Below, in pieces: positions 1 to 5,159 of a stretch of 5,159 nucleotides of DNA (positions are counted from its first letter, which is position 1; each line of letters opens with the position of its first letter). Below the pieces are notes generated by a model. The model was not told where the DNA came from. It did no database searches and saw nothing but the letters and a program-made list of their open reading frames with translations. The stretch is from Bacteroidales bacterium UBA2198. GTDB taxonomy: Bacteria > Bacteroidota > Bacteroidia > Bacteroidales > VadinHA17. The stretch spans positions 1-5,159 of the forward strand of contig DCVC01000323.1 in the NCBI GenBank assembly GCA_002328625.1. Reading direction: 5' to 3'. Both the position numbers and the translations under genes were made by a program.

Positions 1-495
1 ATCTATGTTAAGATATCTATTAAAAACATTTCTTATAAACAATCTTTTTGTTCTTTTAAAGCCCTTGTCGAGAAAAACTGCTCCGATAAGTGCTTCAAGG
101 GCATCCCCGAAAAGGTTTCTGGCAGAATGAATGGAATCTACATTGCTTACAAGCAGGTTATTGATTCCCATTGATACGGCAAGTTCGTTCAGGACATCTC
201 TGTTTACGATACGCGACCTTATTTTGGTCATGAATCCTTCGCTGGCATCCGGGAATTTTTCGAAAAGATAATCTGAAAGAATTGTATCAAGAACTGCATC
301 ACCAAGAAACTCAAGTCTTTCGTTATTCACTCTGCTACCATCGGTAAGTGTAAAGGAGGCGGAGCGATGTATGAAAGCCATTTCATATATCATAAGGTTG
401 CCGGGACGAGTTCCCAGTATTCTTTTCAACCGGGATTCAAATTCCCGTTTATTCAGAATATATGTCCCGTTTTTCTTTTTGCGGAATAGAGACAC
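1..495 (-). CDS. rnc: Ribonuclease III, N-terminal nuclease domain (partial, 3' end outside window)
   Basis: RNase III is an Mg-dependent endonuclease that cuts double-stranded RNA, notably rRNA precursors. I translated 165 codons up to the window edge. The signature NERLEFLGDAVLD lies at residues 58-70 and the second motif, LFGDALEALIGAVFLDKGF, at 128-146. By family alignment the catalytic acidic residues are E59, E62, D66, D131 and E134, all present. The C-terminal dsRNA-binding domain is beyond position 1 and cannot be assessed. I chose the GTG at 495-493 as start: it is in frame, its first G is the last base of the fabF stop (TAGTG), and it gives a Lys/Arg-rich N-terminus (SLFRKKK) ahead of the first helix. 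No ATG occurs in frame before residue 35, which is too deep in the domain. It is probably the last gene of an acpP-fabF-rnc operon, translated by coupling to fabF. The family call is very secure, the exact start less so. Confidence 0.95.
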   Translation of the reverse strand, partial: MSLFRKKKNGTYILNKREFESRLKRILGTRPGNLMIYEMAFIHRSASFTLTDGSRVNNERLEFLGDAVLDTILSDYLFEKFPDASEGFMTKIRSRIVNRDVLNELAVSMGINNLLVSNVDSIHSARNLFGDALEALIGAVFLDKGFKRTKRLFIRNVFNRYLNID

Positions 496-1742
496 TAAAC
501 CCCGGCTTTTTTAACAACGATAGAAGCGTTATGGCCGCCAAAGCCAAAAGTATTGCTTATAGCAGCATTGATTGTCCTGCTTTGTGCTTTGTTCAAAGTG
601 AGGTTCAGGTTCGGATCAATATCAGGATCCGGAACCTTGAAATTGATGGTTGGCGGAACAATATCGTGAACGACAGCCATAATAGTTGCAATAGCTTCGG
701 CTGCTCCGGCTGCTCCAAGCAGGTGTCCTGTCATTGATTTGGTGGCACTGATGTTAAGCTTGTACGAATGCTCACCAAACACTGATATTATTGCTTTAGC
801 CTCAGAAATATCTCCCAGGGGAGTAGCGGTTCCATGGACATTGATGTAATCAATCTCTTCAAGTTTAAGACCGGCATCATCGACAGCCAGTTTCATTACG
901 TTACGTGCTCCATAACCCTCAGGATGAGGCGCAGTGAGGTGAAAAGCGTCAGCAGTCATACCTGTACCTGCCAGTTCACAATAGATTTTTGCTCCCCTGG
1001 CCCTGGCATGTTCATAATCTTCAAGTATCAGAGCTCCTGCACCTTCCCCCATAACAAAACCGTCTCTGGTAAGATCAAACGGACGTGAGGCTGTTATATA
1101 CTCCTCATTGTTGGTCGACATGGCCATCATTGCATTGAAACCTCCAATGCCAGGCTCATTTATTGCAGCTTCAGAACCTCCCGTAATAAAGATATCCGCT
1201 TTGCCAAGTTTGATTAAATTGGTGGCATCTATCAATCCGTGAGTAGAAGATGCACATGCTGATACAGTTGCAAAATTCGGCCCCCTGAATCCGTATTTTA
1301 TTGAGATTGATCCGGAAGCAATGTTGGCTATCATCTTGGGTATGAAAAAAGGGCTGAAACGTGGAGTTCCATCGCCCATAACATAGCTTTTTATTGCCAG
1401 GTAAAACGTATCAAGCCCTCCTATACCTGAAGACCAAATCACACCCACCCTGTCCTTATCAACATTGTCAAGATCGATCCCGGAGTCAATTAAAGCTTCA
1501 TCAGATGCTATATGAGCAAACTGGGAGTAGAGATCCAGCTTATTTGCCTCTTTTCTGTCGAAATAGTCTGAGGAATTGTAGTTTTTTATTTCACATGCAA
1601 ATTTGGTCTTAAACTTTTCCGTATTAAAACGGGTTATCATACCCGATCCGCTAACGCCATTCTTAAGCCCTTCCCAATATTCATGTAAATTATTTCCCAG
1701 GGGAGTAATCGCTCCCAGGCCAGTAACCACAACTCTTCTCAT
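495..1742 (-). CDS. fabF: 3-oxoacyl-[acyl-carrier-protein] synthase II (FabF)
   Basis: FabF catalyses the decarboxylative condensation of malonyl-ACP with acyl-ACP, the chain-elongation step of type II fatty acid synthesis in the cytoplasm. The protein has 415 residues, the usual length, and a complete thiolase fold. The Cys-His-His triad is visible at C163 (SACASS), H303 (NVHGTATPLGD) and H340 (KSMTGHLLGAAG), matching E. coli FabF numbering, with the conserved Lys at K335. T270 (FHLT) and the NTFGFGGHN segment at 397-405 correspond to gating loops near the active site. The ATG start gives MRRVVVTGLGAITPLG, the typical FabF N-terminus. No Shine-Dalgarno sequence precedes it, as is common in Bacteroidota. 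It lies 24 nt downstream of acpP, which encodes its substrate carrier, and its TAG stop overlaps the rnc GTG. FabB is unlikely given the FabF-like N-terminus and the acpP linkage. Nothing looks degraded. Confidence 0.98.
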   Translation of the reverse strand: MRRVVVTGLGAITPLGNNLHEYWEGLKNGVSGSGMITRFNTEKFKTKFACEIKNYNSSDYFDRKEANKLDLYSQFAHIASDEALIDSGIDLDNVDKDRVGVIWSSGIGGLDTFYLAIKSYVMGDGTPRFSPFFIPKMIANIASGSISIKYGFRGPNFATVSACASSTHGLIDATNLIKLGKADIFITGGSEAAINEPGIGGFNAMMAMSTNNEEYITASRPFDLTRDGFVMGEGAGALILEDYEHARARGAKIYCELAGTGMTADAFHLTAPHPEGYGARNVMKLAVDDAGLKLEEIDYINVHGTATPLGDISEAKAIISVFGEHSYKLNISATKSMTGHLLGAAGAAEAIATIMAVVHDIVPPTINFKVPDPDIDPNLNLTLNKAQSRTINAAISNTFGFGGHNASIVVKKAGV

Positions 1743-1766
1743 AAATGGATTATTATAAATGCAAAT

Positions 1767-2003
1767 TTATTTTGCATTTTCCTCAATATACTTGATAGCA
1801 TCACCAACAGTGCTGATGCTTTCAGCCTGATCATCAGGAATTCCGATGTTGAACTCTTTCTCAAACTCCATGATTAACTCAACTGTATCAAGAGAGTCTG
1901 CTCCCAGATCATTTGTGAAACTGGCTTCGGGAGTAACCTCTGATTCATCAACTCCAAGTTTATCAACTATGATCTCTTTTACTCTTGTGGCAATGTCCGA
2001 CAT
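1767..2003 (-). CDS. acpP: Acyl carrier protein
   Basis: This is the small acidic carrier that holds growing acyl chains on a 4'-phosphopantetheine arm during fatty acid synthesis. It has 78 residues, the standard length. The attachment site is the DSL motif, with the modified serine at S37 in GADSLDTVELIMEFE; the helix II residues after it (DTVELIMEFEKEF) are the usual docking surface for partner enzymes such as FabF. The start ATG at 2003-2001 yields MSDIATRVKEIIVDKLGVD, a normal ACP N-terminus. The 20 nt before it are almost pure A/T with no Shine-Dalgarno sequence, a Bacteroidota-like leader. It is the first gene of the probable acpP-fabF-rnc transcription unit and is divergent from purN. 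Holo-ACP synthase is not encoded in this window. Confidence 0.98.
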   Translation of the reverse strand: MSDIATRVKEIIVDKLGVDESEVTPEASFTNDLGADSLDTVELIMEFEKEFNIGIPDDQAESISTVGDAIKYIEENAK

Positions 2004-2041
2004 AATAATAAATTTTAATTAATAATAGAATAAGAACCCTG

Positions 2042-2073
2042 CAAAGAAATATATTTGTACTTTATTTTTCAAA
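2042..2073 (-). promoter_or_regulatory. Candidate Bacteroidota-type promoter for acpP (proximal)
   Basis: On the minus strand TTTG (2073-2070) is followed after 20 nt by TTTCTTTG (2049-2042). The known Bacteroidota consensus is TTTG, about 19-21 nt, then TAnnTTTG, so the -33 element and the spacing fit and the -7 element has one mismatch (T for A). Transcription would start near 2036 and leave a leader of roughly 30 nt before the acpP ATG. This is a pattern match in AT-rich DNA and not proof of a promoter. Confidence 0.45.
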
Positions 2074-2122
2074 TGATTTTACGATTATTTCTTTATTCCC
2101 CGACTTATTATATTGATAATCA

Positions 2123-2156
2123 CAAAAATAATATTATTTTAATAACTTGATACAAA
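2123..2156 (-). promoter_or_regulatory. Candidate second (distal) promoter for acpP
   Basis: On the minus strand TTTG (2156-2153) is followed after 22 nt by TATTTTTG (2130-2123), an exact match to TAnnTTTG. The spacing is slightly longer than the Bacteroides optimum but within the range described for flavobacteria. It would give a leader of about 110 nt. The upstream element overlaps the purN-proximal inverted repeat, so opposing control of purN and acpP is conceivable, but that is inference. Confidence 0.3.
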
Positions 2157-2184
2157 AGAGCAAAAAAATAATTAATTATCAAGT
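2145..2184. repeat. 8-bp perfect inverted repeat directly upstream of purN
   Basis: ACTTGATA at 2145-2152 is mirrored by TATCAAGT at 2177-2184, separated by 24 nt of A-rich sequence and ending one base before the purN ATG. The TTGATA core also occurs at 2113-2118. In RNA the repeat could form a long-loop hairpin next to the start codon, and in DNA it could be a protein-binding site. The region is AT-rich, so chance is a serious alternative. Confidence 0.4.
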
Positions 2185-2185
2185 A

Positions 2186-2767
2186 ATGAGGAACATAGCA
2201 ATTTTTGCTTCCGGCTCCGGCACCAATGCTGAAAACCTAATTAATTACTTTTCGAACAGAAATACAGCCAAAGTAACTCTTATTTTATCAAATAAGCGCG
2301 AAGCTTTTGTTTTAAAGAGAGCTGCAGCGCTTAAAGTAAGATCGGTTTTTTTCGACCGTAAGGAATTATATGTTACGGAAAAAGTACTCCGGTATCTGTT
2401 ATTATATAAAATTGACTTTGTTGTTCTGGCAGGATTTTTATGGCTTATCCCCGGTAATATTCTGAACCTGTATCAGGGCAGGATTATCAACATCCATCCT
2501 GCATTGCTCCCGCGATACGGAGGTAAAGGGATGTATGGTCCCAGAGTTCATGAGGAGGTGATTAAAAACCGAGATCCTGAATCAGGAATAACCATTCATT
2601 ATGTGAATGAATATTATGATGAGGGCGATATCATATTCCAGGCACGGTGCAGAGTTGATCCGGCAGATACCGTTGATTCTCTAGCTGAAAAAGTACATGC
2701 ACTGGAATACGATCATTTTCCGGAGATAGTAGAAGAACTGGTTTCCAAATTGCCTGATTTCACTTAA
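2186..2767 (+). CDS. purN: Phosphoribosylglycinamide formyltransferase (GAR transformylase, PurN)
   Basis: PurN transfers a formyl group from 10-formyltetrahydrofolate to glycinamide ribonucleotide, the third step of de novo purine synthesis, in the cytoplasm. The chosen ATG gives 193 residues, close to the family's 190-210. The N-terminal phosphate-binding segment is IAIFASGSGTNAENLI (4-19). The catalytic triad of the family is present: N102 and H104 in INIHPALLP, and D145 in the YYDEGD loop. The GGKGMYG stretch (112-118) replaces the PGLHTH-type loop of E. coli PurN and, from memory, is typical of Bacteroidota PurN. An in-frame TTG at 2147 would add 13 residues (MIQKSKKIINYQV) that do not resemble a family N-terminus, so I reject it. 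There is no Shine-Dalgarno sequence; an inverted repeat abuts the start. It is divergent from acpP and convergent with the M23 gene, overlapping it by 4 bp. Methionyl-tRNA formyltransferase is excluded by the short length. Confidence 0.96.
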   Translation: MRNIAIFASGSGTNAENLINYFSNRNTAKVTLILSNKREAFVLKRAAALKVRSVFFDRKELYVTEKVLRYLLLYKIDFVVLAGFLWLIPGNILNLYQGRIINIHPALLPRYGGKGMYGPRVHEEVIKNRDPESGITIHYVNEYYDEGDIIFQARCRVDPADTVDSLAEKVHALEYDHFPEIVEELVSKLPDFT

Positions 2768-4002
2768 AATGTATCAAGCAGACTCAAAACAACCTTTTTT
2801 ATTTTTTCAAACCTGGGTTTATTATCATCTGAAACAGGTTCAACCGGCGGTGCCTCGACTCTGAGAGGATCGACCGGTGATCCGTTTTTATAGAATCTGA
2901 AATCAAGATGAGGTCCTGTTGAAAGTCCGCTGCTGCCAACATAGCCTATAACGTCACCCTGTTTAACATAAACCCCCGGAGCTATTCCGGGGCCAAACCG
3001 GCTCAGATGCAGGTAAGCAGTGGAATATACACTGTTATGGGTTATTCTTACAATTCTGCCCGATCCGTTTTCTGATCCGGCCTGTATCACCCTGCCGTCG
3101 CCGATTGCAACAACCGGTGTTCCTATCGGCGCTGCATAATCAACACCATAATGTGGTCGCCGGATCCTTAGAATAGGGTGAAGCCTGCTTGAAGAAAACC
3201 TTGAGCTCACTCTTGAAAACTGCAAAGGAGCTTTGAGAAACGCTTTTCTAAGGCTGTTGCCATCATTATCATAATAGCTTTCTTTGTCGTCCTGAATGAA
3301 AGGGATCGCATTTATTTCAGAACCTGACCACGTAAACCGGGCACCATAAATCCTTTCAGCACCAAGTGACTTGCCATCAATAAAAAGTTCTTCATAGATC
3401 ACTTTAAAACAATCGCCCTTCTGCAATCCGAAAAAATCGACTGTCCACGCAAAGATTTCAGATAATTTAACAGCAAGGGTGGGATGAAAGCCTCCTGCCA
3501 TCATTGCATCCCAAAGTGATGTTTCAATTGTCCCGGATGCATAACTGATAACTGACTTTATCACCTTATGATAAGGAGTAATATTCAGTGAGTCGCTGAA
3601 GCTGAAAACATAACATATCGCAGGATCATGTTCATAAACCAGATATTTTGCCCTTCTGGCGCTGTCTTTATCAAGGAAAAGAGTGTACTTATTGCCTGAT
3701 CTGATTTTCCTCACATCGAAAATCGATAATGAATTCTTAACTATTATATCAATCTCCTGCATTGTTATTCCATGTTCCAGCAGTATTGTTGAGAGAAACC
3801 CGTTTCGTTTTATATGTCCCGAAACAAGATCAAATGAATCAGAAGGGATGCCGTACATAAAAGTCTCTTTTTCTGCCAGTGGAGTCATAATTGAATCTAC
3901 TGTTTCAGACATATTTTCGGTATTAGTCCTAATAATATCTTTGCAGGAAACAGATAAAAAGAATGGCAGAGTTGTATAGAGTATAAAAGCTCTGAAAGAC
4001 AT
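2764..4002 (-). CDS. M23 (LytM) family peptidoglycan metallopeptidase, probable lipoprotein
   Basis: This is a probable envelope-located endopeptidase that would cut peptidoglycan cross-links. It has 412 residues from the ATG at 4002-4000; the TTG one codon earlier is less likely. Residues 1-20 form a signal peptide ending in a weak lipobox (FLSVSC, C20), suggesting lipidation. Residues about 55-250 look like the two N-terminal regulatory domains of MepM/Csd3-type peptidases (for example SGTIETSLWDAMMAGG, 156-171). The M23 domain spans about 260-385, with HxxxD at H284/D288 (HYGVDYAAPIGTPV), the catalytic His H332 (YLHLSRF) and the third motif at 365-367. That motif reads HLD instead of HxH, so D367 sits where the third zinc ligand is normally His. 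A Pro- and Lys-containing tail follows. The gene begins 11 nt after the leuS stop on the same strand, so co-transcription is likely. Its stop codon shares TTAA with purN. The family assignment is secure; activity and substrate are not. Confidence 0.93.
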   Translation of the reverse strand: MSFRAFILYTTLPFFLSVSCKDIIRTNTENMSETVDSIMTPLAEKETFMYGIPSDSFDLVSGHIKRNGFLSTILLEHGITMQEIDIIVKNSLSIFDVRKIRSGNKYTLFLDKDSARRAKYLVYEHDPAICYVFSFSDSLNITPYHKVIKSVISYASGTIETSLWDAMMAGGFHPTLAVKLSEIFAWTVDFFGLQKGDCFKVIYEELFIDGKSLGAERIYGARFTWSGSEINAIPFIQDDKESYYDNDGNSLRKAFLKAPLQFSRVSSRFSSSRLHPILRIRRPHYGVDYAAPIGTPVVAIGDGRVIQAGSENGSGRIVRITHNSVYSTAYLHLSRFGPGIAPGVYVKQGDVIGYVGSSGLSTGPHLDFRFYKNGSPVDPLRVEAPPVEPVSDDNKPRFEKIKKVVLSLLDTF

Positions 4003-4013
4003 CAATACAATTA

Positions 4014-5159
4014 TTATTTGATTACAACATTTACAATTTTATTGGGGACGACAATAACATTTGAAACGGTGGTTGTACCTATCCATTTTCTTGTTCTTTC
4101 ATCGTTCAGGACTATTTTGATTATTTCATCCCTGCTCATATCAGAGGGAAGAGCTATTCTAAACCTCATTTTCCCATTGAACGACACGGGATATTCAAAA
4201 ATATCCTCCTTCAGATATTCTTCATTCACCCTTGGCCATGGTTCAAAGGCAAGAGTTGTTATATGTCCGAGTAATCGCCATAATTCTTCTGCAAGATGAG
4301 GAGCAAAAGGTGAAAGTATCTTCGTAAAAACATGTGCGGTTTCATTTGTGACCTTTCCCTTTTTTATTGCCAGATTCAGAAATATCATCATAGCTGAAAC
4401 GGCTGTGTTGAAATCGAGACTCTCGATATCAGATTCGACTTTCCTGATCGTTTTATGGAGTCCTTTCAGTATGTCGGGGTCCTCTTCTCCTGAAGTGATA
4501 TTTTCATGATTTGAAAAGAACCTGAATGCTCTGCCAAGGAATCCGAAAACACCTTTTACTCCCTTATCATCCCAGGGTTTAGTTACATCAAGAGGCCCCA
4601 TGAACATTTCATACAATCGGAGTGAGTCGGCGCCATATTTTTCAATTACATCATCAGGATTCACTACGTTCTTGAGCGATTTTGACATTTTGGCCACTAT
4701 CTGCCTGAGTTCTGTTCCATTTTCCTTGTTATAGAATCTTCCGTCTTTCTCCTCAACCTGGTCGGCAGATACTTTTGCTCCTGTTTCATTCTCGTATGCA
4801 TACGCAAGTATCATACCCTGATTAAACAGTCTCAAATAAGGCTCATCAGTTGACACGATTCCAAGGTCGAACAGGACCTTATGCCAGAATCGGCTGTAAA
4901 GGAGGTGAAGGACAGCATGTTCAGCGCCACCTATATAGAGATCGACAGGCATCCAGTATTTTTCTTTTGCCTGGTCAAAGATCCGGTTGTCATTTTTCGG
5001 ATCAATAAACCGCAGGTAATACCAGCACGATCCTGCCCATTGCGGCATGGTGTTTGTTTCGCGTCTTCCTTTACGCCCGTTTTTATCAGTAACGTTCAGC
5101 CATTCCTCCGAGTTGGCAAGAGGGGATTCCCCGGTTTCGCCGGGGAGATATTTTTCCAG
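4014..5159 (-). CDS. leuS: Leucyl-tRNA synthetase, C-terminal part (partial, 5' end outside window)
   Basis: LeuRS is a class I synthetase that charges tRNA-Leu with leucine. The visible part is 381 residues plus a TAA stop, out of about 900 in a full bacterial enzyme. The frame is open to the right window edge, so the ATG at 5048-5046 is an internal Met (RRETNTMPQWAGSCWYYLR) and not the start. Visible in order are the segment just after the editing domain (YLPGETGESPLAN, residues 4-16), the catalytic core at 38-55, the KMSKS ATP-binding loop at 157-161 (bases 4691-4677), the helical anticodon-binding domain (about 180-305, with SPFAPHLAEELW at 283-294) and the small C-terminal tRNA-contacting domain (about 322-381). 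The HIGH motif, zinc-binding region and most of the editing domain lie outside. Two tandem stops (TAATAA, 4016-4011) end the gene. The M23 peptidase gene follows at 11 nt. No lesion is seen. Confidence 0.97.
   Translation of the reverse strand: MEKYLPGETGESPLANSEEWLNVTDKNGRKGRRETNTMPQWAGSCWYYLRFIDPKNDNRIFDQAKEKYWMPVDLYIGGAEHAVLHLLYSRFWHKVLFDLGIVSTDEPYLRLFNQGMILAYAYENETGAKVSADQVEEKDGRFYNKENGTELRQIVAKMSKSLKNVVNPDDVIEKYGADSLRLYEMFMGPLDVTKPWDDKGVKGVFGFLGRAFRFFSNHENITSGEEDPDILKGLHKTIRKVESDIESLDFNTAVSAMMIFLNLAIKKGKVTNETAHVFTKILSPFAPHLAEELWRLLGHITTLAFEPWPRVNEEYLKEDIFEYPVSFNGKMRFRIALPSDMSRDEIIKIVLNDERTRKWIGTTTVSNVIVVPNKIVNVVIK
5122..5145. repeat. GC-rich hairpin-forming sequence inside leuS
   Basis: CCCCGG (5129-5134) and CCGGGG (5140-5145) form a perfect 6-bp inverted repeat with a 5-nt loop. 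A GGGG block at 5122-5125 can pair with the same CCCC instead, so two hairpins are mutually exclusive. On the plus strand a short T run (5151-5155) follows a few bases later. The sequence encodes LPGETGES in leuS, so coding constraint is a sufficient explanation and no function is claimed. Confidence 0.3.

Noticed and set aside
462..1612. Plus-strand open frames opposite rnc and fabF (462-737, 834-1088, 1394-1612)
   Set aside because: They are antisense to well-supported genes, show no recognisable domain, and have Cys/Ser-rich compositions typical of shadow frames.
813..1707. 13-bp direct repeat TCCCAGGGGAGTA at 813-825 and 1695-1707
   Set aside because: Both copies encode the short TPLG peptide motif of FabF (ATPLGD and ITPLGN), so coding coincidence explains them.
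2147..2185. In-frame TTG at 2147 as an earlier purN start
   Set aside because: It adds 13 residues with no similarity to PurN N-termini and falls inside the inverted repeat; the ATG at 2186 gives the family's normal start.
2004..2185. Possible small RNA, riboswitch or FapR-type fatty-acid operator in the acpP/purN spacer
   Set aside because: No known riboswitch core, no FapR-like palindrome and no GC-rich stem were visible; only the AT-rich repeat and promoter-like motifs reported above.
4003..4005. TTG at 4005-4003 as the M23 gene start
   Set aside because: An ATG follows immediately and gives the same signal peptide; TTG is unnecessary.
3683..4299. Plus-strand open frames opposite the M23 and leuS genes (3683-3979, 4018-4299)
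   Set aside because: Hydrophobic-looking translations come from the complement of coding sequence; no independent start signal or family resemblance.
4014..5048. leuS read as a complete short gene starting at 5048
   Set aside because: The frame continues open upstream to the window edge with conserved LeuRS sequence (RRETNT before MPQWAGSCWYY), so this Met is internal.

Overview
This window looks like an ordinary housekeeping stretch of a Bacteroidota chromosome, probably Bacteroidales-like. The evidence is an AT-rich, moderately low GC sequence, start codons without Shine-Dalgarno sequences, promoter-like TTTG / TAnnTTTG elements, the gene order acpP-fabF-rnc with purN divergent, and a PurN carrying the GGKGMYG variant loop. 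The species cannot be named from the sequence alone.

Layout from left to right. Positions 1-495 (minus) hold the N-terminal nuclease domain of RNase III (rnc), cut off by the left window edge. Positions 495-1742 (minus) encode beta-ketoacyl-ACP synthase II (fabF), and 1767-2003 (minus) encode acyl carrier protein (acpP). These three are co-directional, tightly packed and probably transcribed acpP-fabF-rnc. A 182-bp AT-rich divergent spacer (2004-2185) carries candidate promoters for the acpP operon and an inverted repeat directly in front of purN. Positions 2186-2767 (plus) encode phosphoribosylglycinamide formyltransferase (purN). It converges tail to tail on a lipoprotein-like M23 (LytM) peptidoglycan peptidase at 2764-4002 (minus), and the two stop codons share one TTAA. 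Upstream of the peptidase on the same strand is the C-terminal part of leucyl-tRNA synthetase (leuS, 4014-5159), cut off by the right window edge. leuS and the peptidase gene are 11 nt apart and probably co-transcribed.

Functionally, AcpP carries the acyl chain that FabF elongates in type II fatty acid synthesis. RNase III processes rRNA and other double-stranded RNAs, PurN adds a formyl group in purine synthesis, LeuRS charges tRNA-Leu, and the M23 protein probably remodels the cell wall. No mobile element, CRISPR array, tRNA or rRNA gene was seen, and no evidence of a new multi-gene system. The points most worth a second look are an Asp in place of the usual zinc-binding His in the M23 HxH motif, the nested convergent stop codons, and the repeat and promoter arrangement in the acpP/purN spacer.
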